A stretch of 64,000 nt of DNA from Zymoseptoria tritici IPO323 (lineage: Eukaryota; Ascomycota; Dothideomycetes; Mycosphaerellales; Mycosphaerellaceae), in contig NC_018208.1 of the NCBI RefSeq assembly GCF_000219625.1, forward strand, positions 1,488,001-1,552,000, given 5' to 3'. Below the pieces are notes generated by a model. That model ran no database searches. It had not been told where the DNA came from and saw only the letters and a program-made list of their open reading frames with translations. The position numbers and the translations under genes were made by a program. Below, piece after piece: positions 9,648 to 20,909 of the stretch (positions are counted from its first letter, which is position 1; each line of letters opens with the position of its first letter).

Positions 9648-12292
9648 CTACGGCAAATACGCACCACCCGCCATAACCAAATTCATCTGCGTGAACCTGA
9701 CCCGATACACGGGACTCTTCTTCGTCGGGAACGCCGAGATCTGATCTGGCGACACCACCACATCTTTCTTCTTGCCCTTCCCACCCGCTGCACCAGCCGC
9801 ACCACCCACGCCACCCGCGCCATCGATCTTCGTGCCAGCGCCGCCTTCGCCCACGACTTTACCCTGTGCGTCCTTGTTGGCTTGAATGTCCCAGACTCGC
9901 ACTGTGCCGTCTGCGCCACCGGAGACGAGAACAGATGACTCCACGCTCCAGTCAAGACTCCAGATTCCGCCTCGGCCGTGGCCGCGCATGCGCTTTTCAA
10001 GTCGGCCGGTGGCGATGTTCCACAGCAAGATCTCACCACGATCGTCCGCGCTGGCGACGACTTGTCCATTCGGAGCGCACATCAGCGCAGTGACGTTGCC
10101 AGTATGTCCAGTGAAGATGCGCACGGCTTGACCGCGCTGAACATCCCACATACGCACGGTGCGATCTCCGCCTCCGGATCCGGTGAAGACGTAAGCGGAG
10201 TTGGGATGCCAAGCGACGCATTCGACGTCGGCATCGTGGCCGACGAAGAGGCGGAGAGGTGCAATTTGAGGTGTACTCCAGAGACGAGCGGTGCGATCAG
10301 CGCTTGCGGAGACGAAGTAGTGACCTTGAGGAGAGAAGCGCACATCCCAGACTGGTAATGTGTGGGAGCGGTAGACGACTAGATTGGTCCATGTGTCGAG
10401 AGACCAGAGGCGGATGGTGTTGTCGGCGGAGGATGAGAGAAGGTATCGTGGGTGCGAATCGTGCGAGATGGGGTTGCTGTGACCGTTGGTCTGTGGTTCG
10501 GGAAGAGCGATGGATGGCGAGAAGGAGAGCGAGTAGACTGGACCTGAGTGGCCAACCAATCGGCGAGATGATGAAGGTGTGTAGGATGCGGGATCGGTCG
10601 GAGAGGTGAGCGCTTTGTTGTCGAGAGACCAGACTCTGATGTATGACTCTGACGTGCCAGCAGCCACCAATGTGTTGTCGCCGGAGAACTCGATACAGTT
10701 GATGCTGTCGAAGGTGTTGTGGAAAGTGAACATCGTGACGCTGAGACCGGGCCCAACGCCGCCTGTCCGACCTTCAATCCGAAACCTGTCTCGATTCTCC
10801 TTCACTTTCTGCACTTCCATGGCGACGTCTCTTGCAGTCGATGGTGGGAATGGGAGGACGTCTCGTGTTGGTACGTCGTCGAGTGGTTCGCGTTTTATGC
10901 GCTGCTCAAATTCGTCCAGAAGCGAATTTTGTCCGGCGGCGGGAGGGTTGGCAGAGTCGTGATCTTGAAGCTCGGCTTTGACATCTTCCATGAGATCGGC
11001 CTCCATCGGGAGCGGGCCGAGTGAAAGCTTTGACAGGACAGCTGGAGCCTTCGGGTCGAGATTGGCGGATCCGGGATTGTGTCCGGGTATTCCTTCATCT
11101 TCTGCTGGAACGTCCAGGTTCCCTTCCCGTTGCGCGAGAAGTTTACCAAGACTGCGCTCACCCCCAGTCGCGGCACGGTCTACTATCCGAATGTCGAGGT
11201 TGGCTTGGATGATATTAAGCACAATCTTGCCGCCCTCGTTGTCCTTGGCCTCGAGGTATGTGACGAGCGTTTGGAACGCCATGTTGCTGAGCGACAAGCG
11301 GTATTTGTTGTTGCGGTACAGCTGCGCAATGTCATTGCTGGTCAAGTGCTCCGGTTCGAATATGGCAGAGATCGCTCTAATATCATCTGTATGCTCGCCC
11401 TCGAACTGCTCTCGAAATCGCTGAAACAACTCTTGTCCATCTTTGCTAAAGAAGTCGGAGATGCATTGGAAGAAGGAGTAGACAAACAGCGGCCAAAGAA
11501 GACGCTTCAGCTCGGGTTTGTAGATGTCGAGGACATTGTCGATCCAGTTCTGCGTGAGGTCGAATGCGCGGCCGTACTTCTTGCCGCCCATCTCGTCGAT
11601 CGATGTGGGTACTGGGGCTCCACTCGGATCGGTGTTGGCGCTCTCCCGCCGGAGCATGGCCTCGGTGCGCGCATAACCTTTTTTGTTGAGGTATTCGAGG
11701 ACCTGGCGGCGATAATTAGCATCGTATTCGTACCGCGATTGGTACGACATGATGTGCGCAATATTGAAAGAATCAAGCAGACAGAAGCAAAGGAAGAAGC
11801 CGGCGAGGGCGGCGCTTGGCAAGGTATCCGCACCAGATCACCTATGGGAGGCGTTTTTGTCCCCGCCGGAGGACGAGAAATGGCGCGGCCGGTTTGAGAC
11901 ATGTTGGTGTGGTCGATGTTGCAAAGAGAGAGAGAGAGTCGTTTCGAGAACGAGAGTAGTTCCCAGAGAGGTTTCGAAGTCGGAAAGCGATCGGCGTATC
12001 CAGCCGAGCCAGGATGCGGAGGTGAAGTGATGAAGCGTTCAAGCCCGCAATTCCCATCCCTTCAATTCACGCGCGCAAAACACCCTTCCCTCATCCACGT
12101 GAAAGCCCGCAAATTCGCAACATATGAAAAGTCCAATTCACTCACAATCTGATTCAAATTCTGCTGCGGATTCGCTCCCTGCTGCCCACCAGCAGCGCCA
12201 GCTTGTGCCGGCGGCGGCGCACTCATATTTCCCGCTCCGCCCTGAGGTCCGACACTACTCGTTCGCGACGGCGGCGCCGGCTGCGTCGCCAT
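9648..12292 (-). CDS. TAF5: Transcription initiation factor TFIID subunit TAF5
   Basis: Subunit of TFIID (and usually SAGA) in the nucleus. Two exons: 12292-12146 and 11702-9648, with a 443-nt intron (GTGAGT donor, GCCAG acceptor); 733 residues. Exon 1 encodes a low-complexity leader that ends QQNLNQI. The join continues as VLEYLNKKGYARTEAMLRRE, a LisH motif at about residues 50-75. The TAF5 NTD2 domain follows (about 97-235), with a FDLTQNWIDN-x-LDIYKPELKRLL segment. WD40 repeats fill about 380-690, with repeated GH..V..L.F.P and RLWS/RMWD ends. An ORF that skips the splice would begin at MSYQSRY (11750), but that lacks the NLNQIV start of the LisH region, so the spliced model is preferred. 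The intron is long for this window; an unseen small exon cannot be excluded. Confidence 0.92.
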
Positions 12293-12715
12293 GATTTCGG
12301 TGGGCTTCTCACATGCACTGGGGATCCGTGTCGATTCGCTCGGTTCGATAGGAGGACGATGGAGGTTGTAAAGGGATGTCAAGATGGGATGACTGGGGGT
12401 GTGGAGTGAAGTTTGTCGCGAGGTGAGGTTGGCTTTCACGGAAGGTGGAGATCGACTATTGGAGGAGTGGTGCCTGAGGCAGAAACTTTTCGCCTCCAAT
12501 ACCGCAAACGCACATGAACAGAGAGTGACCGACGAGTTAGCAGCGCGCGTGTTGGACAGAGTCGAAGCACTGTGTCAAATGCAATAAATTGACGACTCCG
12601 ATACATCTTCACGGGAGCGCGAACTCACAAGACTTTTGCATCTCTACTTTTTATACGCTCCTCCCCATTGTCGTCCCTCTTCCATCCGTCCCCCCATCAC
12701 ACCCTCCTAGTATCT
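12293..12715. other. Upstream region of TAF5 and 3' flank of CWH43
   Basis: Holds the TAF5 promoter and 5' UTR and the downstream region of CWH43. Nothing else recognised. Confidence 0.5.
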
Positions 12716-15700
12716 TTACACATAATACCTCGGCTCATCAAACACATGGTACCGATGATCCCTCACGCCCTGGCCCTTGAACATAGCCGGGAATCGATAC
12801 GCCTCCGGAACCTGATCCTCCGAGATCATCTCATCGCTACCCTCCGGCTGGCCGACGATGAATTTTCCGACCTGCAACAACACACATCAGTAAAAACGAT
12901 CTCAAAACACAACTTCCACACAAAGACCGCTTACCTGCAACTCCGTATCCGTAATCGTACTCCTGCTCACTCTTGCGTACCCGGTCCTCCTCATGCCCTT
13001 GTACAAGATGTACTCACACCAACGGTCCCAGTCACTCGGGTCGATGTCCTTCATGCCACTTCTTTCACTGACGTAGGTGTTATAATTGCCTTCTTTAGGC
13101 TTCGTGACGAGGTAACTGAGCAAGATACTCGGTCTTGGCGAGCTACCCATCAGATCGGCGAGGTAGAGACTCTGCTGTCTGCGATCTTCGGGATCCTCTT
13201 CCTGGCCGGAGTGGAAGACGAAGACGTCGATGAGCTCGCCGTATGCGTCGATCGTGGCGTGGATGGCAGGTGCCAGCTCGCCGACTGGGCTGGGGAGAAG
13301 GTGGTGGGTGGAGTTGAGGATTGGGAACTTGGAAAGAAGAGCCGCACCCCAGGTGTGCTTGTTGGGGCCAGGGCCGTAGTCGACGTACATGCCGAGTTCT
13401 TCGGCGAGGTATTGCGTTGTGTCGCGGTTGCCCATGATGATGCGCTGCAAGTCGCTTTCGAGGAGACCGATTAAGTCAAGCTCGGTCTCGCGAATGAGCT
13501 GTTCCATGCGGCGCTCTGACGAATACAGAGCATCGTCAATGCTGAAGTGGATGGTCCAGATACCGGCCGTGATGAGCTTGGCGTCCTCGTGGTAAGGCTT
13601 GTAATTGTAGCTGGGGAAGCGGAGGTAGGCAATGCTGCCGCTAAGGAGTTGCAGAGCCAGGAGAACGTAAATGTAGTAACTCCTTTGGCGACGAGCTGCG
13701 GGGTTTGAGGGTGGTCGGGTGGACTTCTGCTTGGCTGGGCTGCTGTTCTGCTGCGAAGAAAAGACGCCGGCACCGATGGTAAGCATTGTTGTGATCATGA
13801 CCCAGTCAGTGTGTTCGCGAACAAGAGGTCCGCCAGGGACGAAAGCGTAAGCAACAACCCAGACGTGGAAGAGGACCAAAAAGTTGTACAAAAAGAAGCC
13901 CAAGAAAAAGGTTCGGCCAGGTGCGAATCGTACGGCGTTCGAGATGAGAGCTGGAGTGACCGCCATGAGATACGCAGCAAGGACGAGGCCGCCGTAGTAT
14001 CCAGTCCAGTGAGAGAAGGCGGTCAAAAGTGCGGCGCCAATGGACCCAATGCCAAAGACCGACCAGCTTCTTGCGAGATTCGGGTAGAAGAGACCGAAGA
14101 CGAGACCAAGACCCATGGCGAAGATGGTCCAGGCACCGTGAGGAACAGCCTGTGGGCCGCGAACTGGATACCCCTCCCACACCCAGAGAATCATGGTGCT
14201 CGAGTCGGAGAGCAAGGAGTGAAGGCCAAAGAAAGCGCCAGCCAATCCGAGCGAGGCCAAGAAAGAAGTACCCTTTACGGCCTGCTGCGCTGGTGCGCTA
14301 TCGATGTTCTTGCTCTGCTTCTGGTACGCGCGCGCAATCGCAAGAGCGAACAGAACGAGACCGGTCTTGTTCAGCCCGCCATTCTCCGCGTGCATGATGG
14401 GCCAGACTGGATTGTTGGTCTGGTATGCGAACTTGGCGACACTGCTTGCGAGGAGACCAATAAGCCAAGCGGATATCCTACCTTCGAGCATGGCCGGGCT
14501 GTTGCGGTAGCGATGCCAGATGGCTGTCCATGCCAAGCAGCCCTGCCAGACTGCAAAGCTGACCGCGAAGAAGCGGTACTCGGGCTTCTTGATCTGGTAT
14601 GCGATGAGGCCGAGGACGGTGGACAGGAGAATTGTTGGCGTCGACGACGAAACGAAACGTCTGATAGCAGGGATGCCGAGGACGAATGGAGATATCGTTG
14701 ACATGACGGCGACTTCGTAGCCAGAAATGCCCATGTGCCATAGCGGGAAGTACCACACAACGACACCAAGTGCTGTGAGGATAGTCCAGAAGACGAACTA
14801 GAGCATGATTAGAGCTGTCCTACGTTTTGGACGAGGTTGTGCTTACACCCAAGTACACATCAGCTGCCGCATCCAAGAGCTCGTCCCATGAGAAGCGAGC
14901 GTCGAAGACTTGGCCGATCGGCTTGTCCTTCTCATGCGTCAGAACTGTTTGCGCAACATTCTTCTTGTCGCTATATCCAAACCCCCTGTCAGCACGCAGC
15001 CTCTCTTCGGTATATGCACTTCCAGACACGCCGTACCAGCTATTTCGGAAGCCACTGCACGTACCCTCTGCTCAACCCCTTCACATCTTTTACCACCAGC
15101 TCGAAGCTGCTGAAGTCCAAGGCAGTCACGGCATCGAATGCGACATCGAGGAGGACGAGGGCCCATTCGAAGAAGGCGTAGATCGTGTATGCTGTGTTTT
15201 CAGTCAGTGATTGACGACTCGAATCCGCACGATTGTGCACCCACCGCCTGGCACGCGATGCACCTTGTGCTGAATAAAGAAGTAGACCAGAGGAACCAAT
15301 GTGCCGAAGAAAGCTCCAGCCAAGTATTTGCGTAGCTTGATAGCTCGCGGGTTTGGAGGGCTCAGCGCGAGGCAACCCAACGTCCAGGGAAGAGTAGCCA
15401 CAAGGTAGCTAATCATGAAAATGTCATGCCAATCATGGTCGTCCGTGCTGGTAACATACGTCCATCCTCCACAAGTCAATGTCCGGAAGACACCCATGCC
15501 AGCCACGAACTTGGGCAAGGAGCTGTTCGGCTTGTTGGCAAGACAGTACCACATAAACACCAGAGCGAATCGAGGCCCAGAGCAGATGGCGATGAAGAGC
15601 TGAAAGACAGATCGCTCGGGGTATCGGTCTCCAATAGTTGCGCTGACGGAGGGAAACCATTCCACTGGATATCCAAAATGCTCGTTCTCGACAATTTTGT

Positions 15701-15892
15701 GGTAGTGCAGCCACATGCCCACGATGAGGGCGCCGACGAAGGCGGCATAGGCGGAAATCGTGTGCGCATGCGAGATGTAGTGACCGGGAATCTGTTCGAG
15801 GCGCATGAGCTGATGTGGGAGAATGTCTCGGGCATTGGCGGAAGAGAGCTTACCACAGCGACGACGTCGCCGTCACGGTGTTTGGGTGGCAT
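12716..15892 (-). CDS. CWH43: CWH43 homologue, GPI-anchor lipid remodelling protein
   Basis: Multi-pass ER/Golgi membrane protein that replaces the GPI-anchor lipid with ceramide. Six exons: 15892-15854, 15791-15245, 15191-15065, 14970-14847, 14797-12935 and 12871-12716; 951 residues, close to the 953 of yeast Cwh43. The N-terminal part is a PGAP2/FRAG1-like membrane domain: HYHKIVENE, EWFPSVSATIGDRYPER and later ALVLLDVAFDA. The middle has many hydrophobic helices (WYFPLWHMGISGYE onwards). The C-terminal third is an endonuclease/exonuclease/phosphatase-like domain with IHFSIDDALYSSERRM, ESDLQRI and VFVFHSGQEEDPEDR. All splice sites are GT..AG and phases match. Least certain is the exon 1/2 junction: an acceptor 18 nt earlier would add six residues. 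Confidence 0.88.
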
Positions 15893-16516
15893 GGTGGAAG
15901 CTGCCCTGAGGCTCAAGGAGTGACAAATGGGTGAAGAAGTGGAAGAGACTGTGGATATTGAGAGAAGATGAGACGAAAGAGAGAGTCAAGTCAGCTCGAC
16001 GACACCCCTGCGAGTTTCTCCAGCTTCGCGTTCGGCATCGGAAGTACGCGACCTCCTGCCGAGACCGTAGCGCCGGATGCTGCCGGGAGAATATATGATG
16101 AAGTGAGAGGAACGTCCGACTTCGACTATCAAGAGGTCGACAGACCAACGACATGGCCGACAGGGACACGGTGATATTGAAGCGGCAGGGTCGATACCAT
16201 GTCCCAAATGGCATTGTGCACATTACGACTCTCCCCTTAGGGTTATGGACCCAAAACCCAACCTGGACCTTGCGTGGGACTGCTTCAAAATGCTTTCGAT
16301 GGGACAGTTGACGACTACGGAATCGGCTTCATTGACCGTACAGTGAATTTGGAGATGGCAAGTTTTGAAACACAATGGTCGTTAATCGCTACATCATTCC
16401 AAGCAGACCTCCATCTCACCACTCCAGCCCGCTCGCTCTCACAAAACTCAAAGCACAAGCAAAGGGTATCCCGTCCGAAAACATCGCTCACATCCAACTC
16501 TCCACATTCCCTCTCT
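15893..16516. other. CWH43 upstream region with a short repeat
   Basis: Contains the CWH43 promoter and repeat V copy 2 (16379-16470). No gene is supported. Confidence 0.5.
16379..16470 (+). repeat. Short dispersed repeat V, copy 2
   Basis: Partner of 6262-6345; same orientation, about 85-90 bp. It lies just past the 3' end of the minus-strand basic-protein gene. Confidence 0.6.
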
Positions 16517-16894
16517 CTAAGCAACACGATGCGACCCCTTCCCATCCGTCCCATTCATCCTCCTCGTCCCCGCAGCCTTCTTCCCCGGCTTGCGCGTCAA
16601 CGTGCCACTCAACTTCATCATTGCGCCGCTCAACTTATCGCCCATAGTCGGCTTGCGGCGTTGATGATGGACCGGCGCAGCGGTGGTGGTGTGGTGGGCA
16701 GCAGTCGCTCCGCGGGTGCCATGGCTGTGGGTGGCGTGGGGAGTCGTGGTGGTGGTTTGCTTGGTCGTCGTCGTGCCGGTGATGGGGTTGTGGGACTTCT
16801 TGACATGGGTGGTGGAGTGGGTTTTGTTGCCGCGGAGTTTGGAGAGGAGGCCTTGTTTGCGGGGTTTGGTTGTTGTGGCGGTGGTGCGGGCCAT
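16517..16894 (-). CDS. Small basic conserved fungal protein of unknown function
   Basis: 125 residues from the ATG at 16894. An upstream in-frame Met at 16975 would add a Pro/Asn/Thr-rich leader that overlaps a TTAGGG-like repeat and is less likely. The start is very Thr-rich and basic (KPRKQGLLSKLRG), followed by an NPITGTTTT segment and a Thr/His-rich linker. The conserved-looking end reads MGDKLSGAMMKLSGTLT, then GKKAAGTRRMNGTDGKG. This arrangement resembles a family of small basic hypothetical proteins common in Pezizomycotina. The helix-forming GDKLSGAMMKLSG block is the best candidate for a functional motif. Function is unknown and no membrane segment is present. Confidence 0.75.
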   Translation of the reverse strand: MARTTATTTKPRKQGLLSKLRGNKTHSTTHVKKSHNPITGTTTTKQTTTTTPHATHSHGTRGATAAHHTTTAAPVHHQRRKPTMGDKLSGAMMKLSGTLTRKPGKKAAGTRRMNGTDGKGSHRVA

Positions 16895-18088
16895 TGTTGT
16901 GGTTGGTTTGGTGGGTGGGTGGTGGTTAGGGTTAGGGTTGGAGGTGATGGAGTCGTTGATTGTTGGGAGAATCAAGTCGTGTGGATTTGAACGATGTTAC
17001 TGACGACCGCCGACGATGCCTATATATTCCACTCCATACCTCCCTTGTCTCTTCTCAAGAACGAAGCGACGTCACTTTTGTGACACCGGCACACAAATCC
17101 TCCATTCCTACCCTGTGACTCGTCATCTGTCGTGATAGGACGACGCCAGCGCTTGGTCAAAGCAATCTGCCATGCCTGCAAATGTCAACTGTTTCAAGAT
17201 CTTCTTCGCCAAAATAGCGATGACGCAGGGTCAAAAAGGGACAACTTCGCGAACATCAAGGTGACGCTGCGTCAGAGTGCTGACCGGGGTCGGGGAAAAA
17301 AGTTGGCATTGGTGTGGTTGGATCCCTGCTGGTCAAGAACATGCCAAGGGTAGGTTGGAAGATGTCCTCGTGATGGATGTTCAAGATCATCATTGAGGAG
17401 GTAGTGGGACGCGTTCGAGAGACGAAGCGGTGAAGTACACTTACCAGCATCCTCCCGCCCAGACTGCGCACACTTCCCAAGCTACAGAGGACCACTTCGA
17501 ACGGTGCAATCCGAACACGGCGACGAGCTACGTACTCTGGGGACATCTACAGAATCGAGCTGCGCGCAGCTTTCACCGCACAAGTTTCGCCCGTCTAGCC
17601 AGGATTGTGCAGTCTGAGCGGGAGACCGGAGATGACTCCACGACGTGTCAATAGTAAGAGTCGAAGTGAATGCGTTAGCAAAAAGCCACTTCCATGTCAG
17701 ACCCCGCGTACGTTATGCGCCGCCTCCAGATGCGAACGACAGCAACTTCATGCTATGGGGCATAGGTACTTCGATCAGGATGGCTCGTGCTGTACAATAT
17801 ATTGATGTCGGCCGGTCTAACGTACACATCGTCAACGAACGCCTCAGCCGTCCAACGACAAATCAGAGTGCGCTTCAGACGCGTGAAGGAGAGAAGATGC
17901 TCAGAAGCCAAATTCCAGTCCCGCAATCGTTCCAAAGAGCAATCCCGCTGGCAGGGAGAGGCTCCTGCTAGAAGAGAGAGCCCGTTTGTTTACCGTCCTC
18001 TATGTGACAATTTCTCGCTCGCGAAGTGAACCAACCTCACACCAACAAAGTCCACATCACACCGCGCGCAAGAAAACTTTACCCCAAA
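16895..18088. other. Gene-poor region
   Basis: No gene, RNA or strong repeat is recognised. The final ~70 bp before 18089 matches the flank upstream of P3 (see the P family) and probably contains the P1 promoter and 5' UTR. Confidence 0.45.
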
Positions 18089-18538
18089 ATGCAATTCACC
18101 ACCATCACGCGCACCGCGACCGCCTCCGCCCCCTTTCCTTCCGCGACCGCCTCCCACAACCATACCACCAGCGAGGAGATTCTCGGCCTTTGTGGCCATA
18201 TCGCAACGGAAGCTCGAGACATAGTATCTTTTCTCACTTTGTTTTTCTTGTTGCTTTTTTCGCACGTTTTGGTCCGTCCTCGCGTGTGGCGGGTTATCTT
18301 GTTTCTATTACTTAACATCTCGGACATCGTTATTGGCGCTATGAATACCACCTGTGCGACTTCGTACATCTCGTGGGCGGTGGTGAAGATAGTTCTCCTT
18401 TTTTTGGCCACCTTTCTTGTTACCCGGAAGGAGTACCGGGCTCTCCGCAAGGAGACGAGCGACCGCGCCGCCTCCGCCAGCCTCCTGCCATCAACATGGC
18501 ACCATGTCGTCGAGATACAATCAGTATCTTTACCATAA
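18089..18538 (+). CDS. Small membrane protein family, copy P1
   Basis: 149 residues, single exon. It begins MQFTTITRTATA, the family start, followed by a Ser/Ala/Pro-rich stretch. Next comes HTTSEEILGLCGHIATEARD, nearly identical in copy P3. Three hydrophobic segments follow (about residues 45-62, 65-87 and 94-114), then a charged stretch (TRKEYRALRKE). The last 20 residues do not match other copies and may result from a frame change. The upstream sequence (CACACCAACAAAGTCCACATC) resembles that before P3, so the duplication included the promoter. Membrane localisation is predicted only from hydrophobicity; function is unknown. Confidence 0.55.
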   Translation: MQFTTITRTATASAPFPSATASHNHTTSEEILGLCGHIATEARDIVSFLTLFFLLLFSHVLVRPRVWRVILFLLLNISDIVIGAMNTTCATSYISWAVVKIVLLFLATFLVTRKEYRALRKETSDRAASASLLPSTWHHVVEIQSVSLP

Positions 18539-19541
18539 CATACATCAACAGACGGTGGATCCCGGCGCCGGCGCGCGCGCGCCGACCACTTCTAGATTTC
18601 CAACATCACCACCATCAGCATCATAACCAAGCATGATTCTACCTGGAATATCTCAATCTGGCATGATTCTACCCGGAACATCTCAACGTCTTCATACCTA
18701 GCGATGGCCCGTTCTGCATCACAAACCGAGCATGATTCTACCTGGAACATCTCAACGTCTTCATACTGCCCGCGATCGATCTCACAAACGGAGATTCTGC
18801 TTCACAGACCGCAGAGTGAAAAGTCCTACCTTCATCCGATCCGGCAAGCTTGGAGCTGGCGAAAAGTCCGAATGACTGGTCCAGCATCCCCTTCCCGGCC
18901 TGAGAGGAACATCTCAACGTCTTCATGTCCAGGAGCCAGAATTTGGCGACTTTGAGTCACCTGCCGACCACGCTTCCTCCTCGTTGACGCGGAACACGCC
19001 TGTTTCAATGGTGTCAAGGCACGGTCGACAGGGAGCGGCCAACGCGCAGAATCGTCTCATGTTACCGCCGGACAGCGAAATCTACTAGGACAGCACGACG
19101 GAAGAGTATGGGAAGCGCATCACATCATCGAGGAACGGCAATCTTGACCGCCTGGCGTCATCGGACGCCGGTGTTGCGTACGATCTGCCAACGGCCAAAT
19201 CAACTGCCTAGACGACACCTTCTCAAGGCCAGAACCGTGACACATCACCAATGGACGATGATCCTGGTCGCACAGCTTCACCGGGGATAGTAGACTCCGA
19301 GACTGCACTCATATCCACGTTTGGAGCCTGCCACGCCATCAGAGGACCATGACAGTGACACTGGTCGCAAAGCTTCGTCGGCGGAAGCAAACTTCTGGAC
19401 GGGACCCCACGAGAGGCAAGAATCTGCCACGACACCAGACGCATCACGATCATTGCAGGAACATCTCACCGTCTTCGCTTGGTCAGTTCGGACAGGGGAA
19501 GAATCGCGAGAAGGATGCGTACAGGATACGTCTACACCACC
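18539..19541. other. Intergenic region with short direct repeats
   Basis: Contains a 30-37 bp direct repeat at 18631-18766 (listed separately) with a partial copy at 18904-18926. The stretch 19500-19540 resembles 20205-20245 (GCGTACAGGATACGTC shared). No gene is supported. Confidence 0.5.
18631..18766 (+). repeat. Short direct repeat, three copies
   Basis: Units start at 18631, 18661 and 18730. Each begins GCATGATTCTACC and continues GGAAcATCTCAAcgTCTTCATAC in the two longer units. A partial copy of the second half is at 18904-18926. Confidence 0.8.
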
Positions 19542-19775
19542 ATGAAATTCACCACGATCACGCGCACCGCGACTCGCGTCGCGACAAGCTCCGCTCCGCT
19601 CCCTTCCGGCACTTCGATCGTCGACAAGGTCATTGTGGAGGAAGTCTTCTGTTCTGCGCCATTTTGCATCGAAGTCTCGCGACGATTTGGCAGCTTCCTA
19701 CACACCAGCAAGACTCACACCAACAATTCTCACATCACACCACAACACACGCGAACCAACTTCACGCCACCATGA
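19542..19775 (+). pseudogene. Small membrane protein family, truncated copy P2
   Basis: The ATG at 19542 opens MKFTTITRTAT, the family start. The ORF then reads into sequence that, in the other copies, is promoter, and stops at a TGA that overlaps the ATG of P3 (ATGA at 19772). The transmembrane part is missing. The block 19542-19771 is homologous on the opposite strand to 28932-29152 (P6). P2 is best read as a 5' fragment of a P gene fused to the promoter of the next tandem copy. It may still be transcribed. Confidence 0.5.
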
Positions 19776-20119
19776 AATTCACCACGATCAAACGCTCCGC
19801 GACGGCCTGCGCCATCTTTATTATCGCAACGGCCTCTATCTTTCCTCCCGCAATGGCCTCTTACGGCCACACTACCAGCGAGGAGATCCTCGGCCTTTGT
19901 CGCCATCCTGCATCGGAAGCTCACGACGCAATCCCATGCGTGACGGTTCGCCATTCGATCTCGGCGCTCCGCTTTGTGGCCGGGTTCATTTCTACGGCCG
20001 TTGACCTCGAAGGGGATATTGGGTTGGCCTTGCGCTGGCTTAAAGAGCGCAGAAAGCGCAAAGCCGCGGAGCGAGTGATGGTGGTGGCAAGGAGAGCGGA
20101 AGGCGAGGCGGCGGACTGA
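19772..20119 (+). CDS. Small membrane protein family, copy P3
   Basis: 115 residues, single exon, starting MKFTTIKRSATACA. Residues 14-30 form a hydrophobic segment that could be a signal peptide or anchor. YGHTTSEEILGLCRHPASEAHD follows and matches P1. Then comes a weakly hydrophobic region and a basic helix (LKERRKRKAAERV) like the C-terminus of P4 (ERKAAGCAAKR). Compared with P1 and P4, one or two membrane segments are lost, so it may be a shortened family member. It lies in tandem after P2. Function unknown. Confidence 0.5.
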   Translation: MKFTTIKRSATACAIFIIATASIFPPAMASYGHTTSEEILGLCRHPASEAHDAIPCVTVRHSISALRFVAGFISTAVDLEGDIGLALRWLKERRKRKAAERVMVVARRAEGEAAD

Positions 20120-20355
20120 GAGAAACCTCCAATCCTGAGCAAGCGTAGGAAATCGCATAGGCGGTTGGCTCAATAGATGGGGAGGTCAATGCGTTCTGGG
20201 GAAGAATTGCGAGATTATGCGTACAGGATACGTCCACGTATGCGATTAATACATACGGTCACCTGTCCCATCTTCACGCTCCAAGCCACTGTCAGCCACG
20301 GCACAGCAAGGAGCCCTCTTCCGTTCATGAGGTCGACTTTCATCAATTGGCAGCT

Positions 20356-20909
20356 TCATTCCGGCACAGGAAGCACCACAGTCTCATTGTACACCATTGG
20401 AGAAGTCCAGTGAGTTTTATCCATCCAATCTGGCTCGACGCCCTTCTTCCTGCATGTCAACTTCATGCTCCTACCAGGCATCCCATGCATCGCAAAGCAA
20501 TCACCAAGATCTTCCCAAGTGTTGGCCTGCCATAGTATTAGCTCGGAACTTGGGGAAAAATTTACAACTGACTCACATCGTCCTTCCACCAGACCAGATG
20601 CCCACCGCAGTCATCCAGCTCGTACACCAGCAGCGCACACGATATGTCTTCCCGGAACTTCTCCCCGGTCACGTACTTCATCCACTGCCACGTGAACGAG
20701 TAGAACGATTTTCCTTTCGGCCACGATTGGCATCCATCTCCATCCTTGATCTTCGTTCCGAGAGCTTTGGGGTTCTCGAGAGTCTTGTACCCTTCGCAAT
20801 CGAGGTTGTCCCATCGCTTCACGTTGATGCGAAAGGTCCACTTGCGTGCTTTGGCCGAAAGCGCCAGCGAAAGCAAGGCGAGTCTGAGGGCATTCTTGAT
20901 GGCTACCAT
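20356..20909 (-). CDS. Secreted cysteine-rich family protein, copy C
   Basis: Two exons: 20909-20577 and 20526-20356, with a 50-nt intron (GTGAGT donor, GGCAG acceptor) at the family position; 167 residues. Signal peptide about 1-21. All six cysteines are present: LDCEGY, DGCQSW, ISCALL, DDCGGH, GDCFAM and LTCRK. The aromatic-rich core (SFYSFTWQWM) replaces the acidic stretch seen in other copies. It is the most diverged full copy. No flanking sequence shared with D or E was noticed. Confidence 0.8.

Noticed and set aside
10978..11897. Long + strand ORFs opposite TAF5 (148 and 272 codons)
   Set aside because: Antisense shadows of a strongly conserved gene.
13811..14701. 296-codon + strand ORF
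   Set aside because: Antisense shadow of CWH43.
16920..16945. TTAGGG-like repeats suggesting interstitial telomere
   Set aside because: Only two to three imperfect units within a low-complexity 5' region; not enough.
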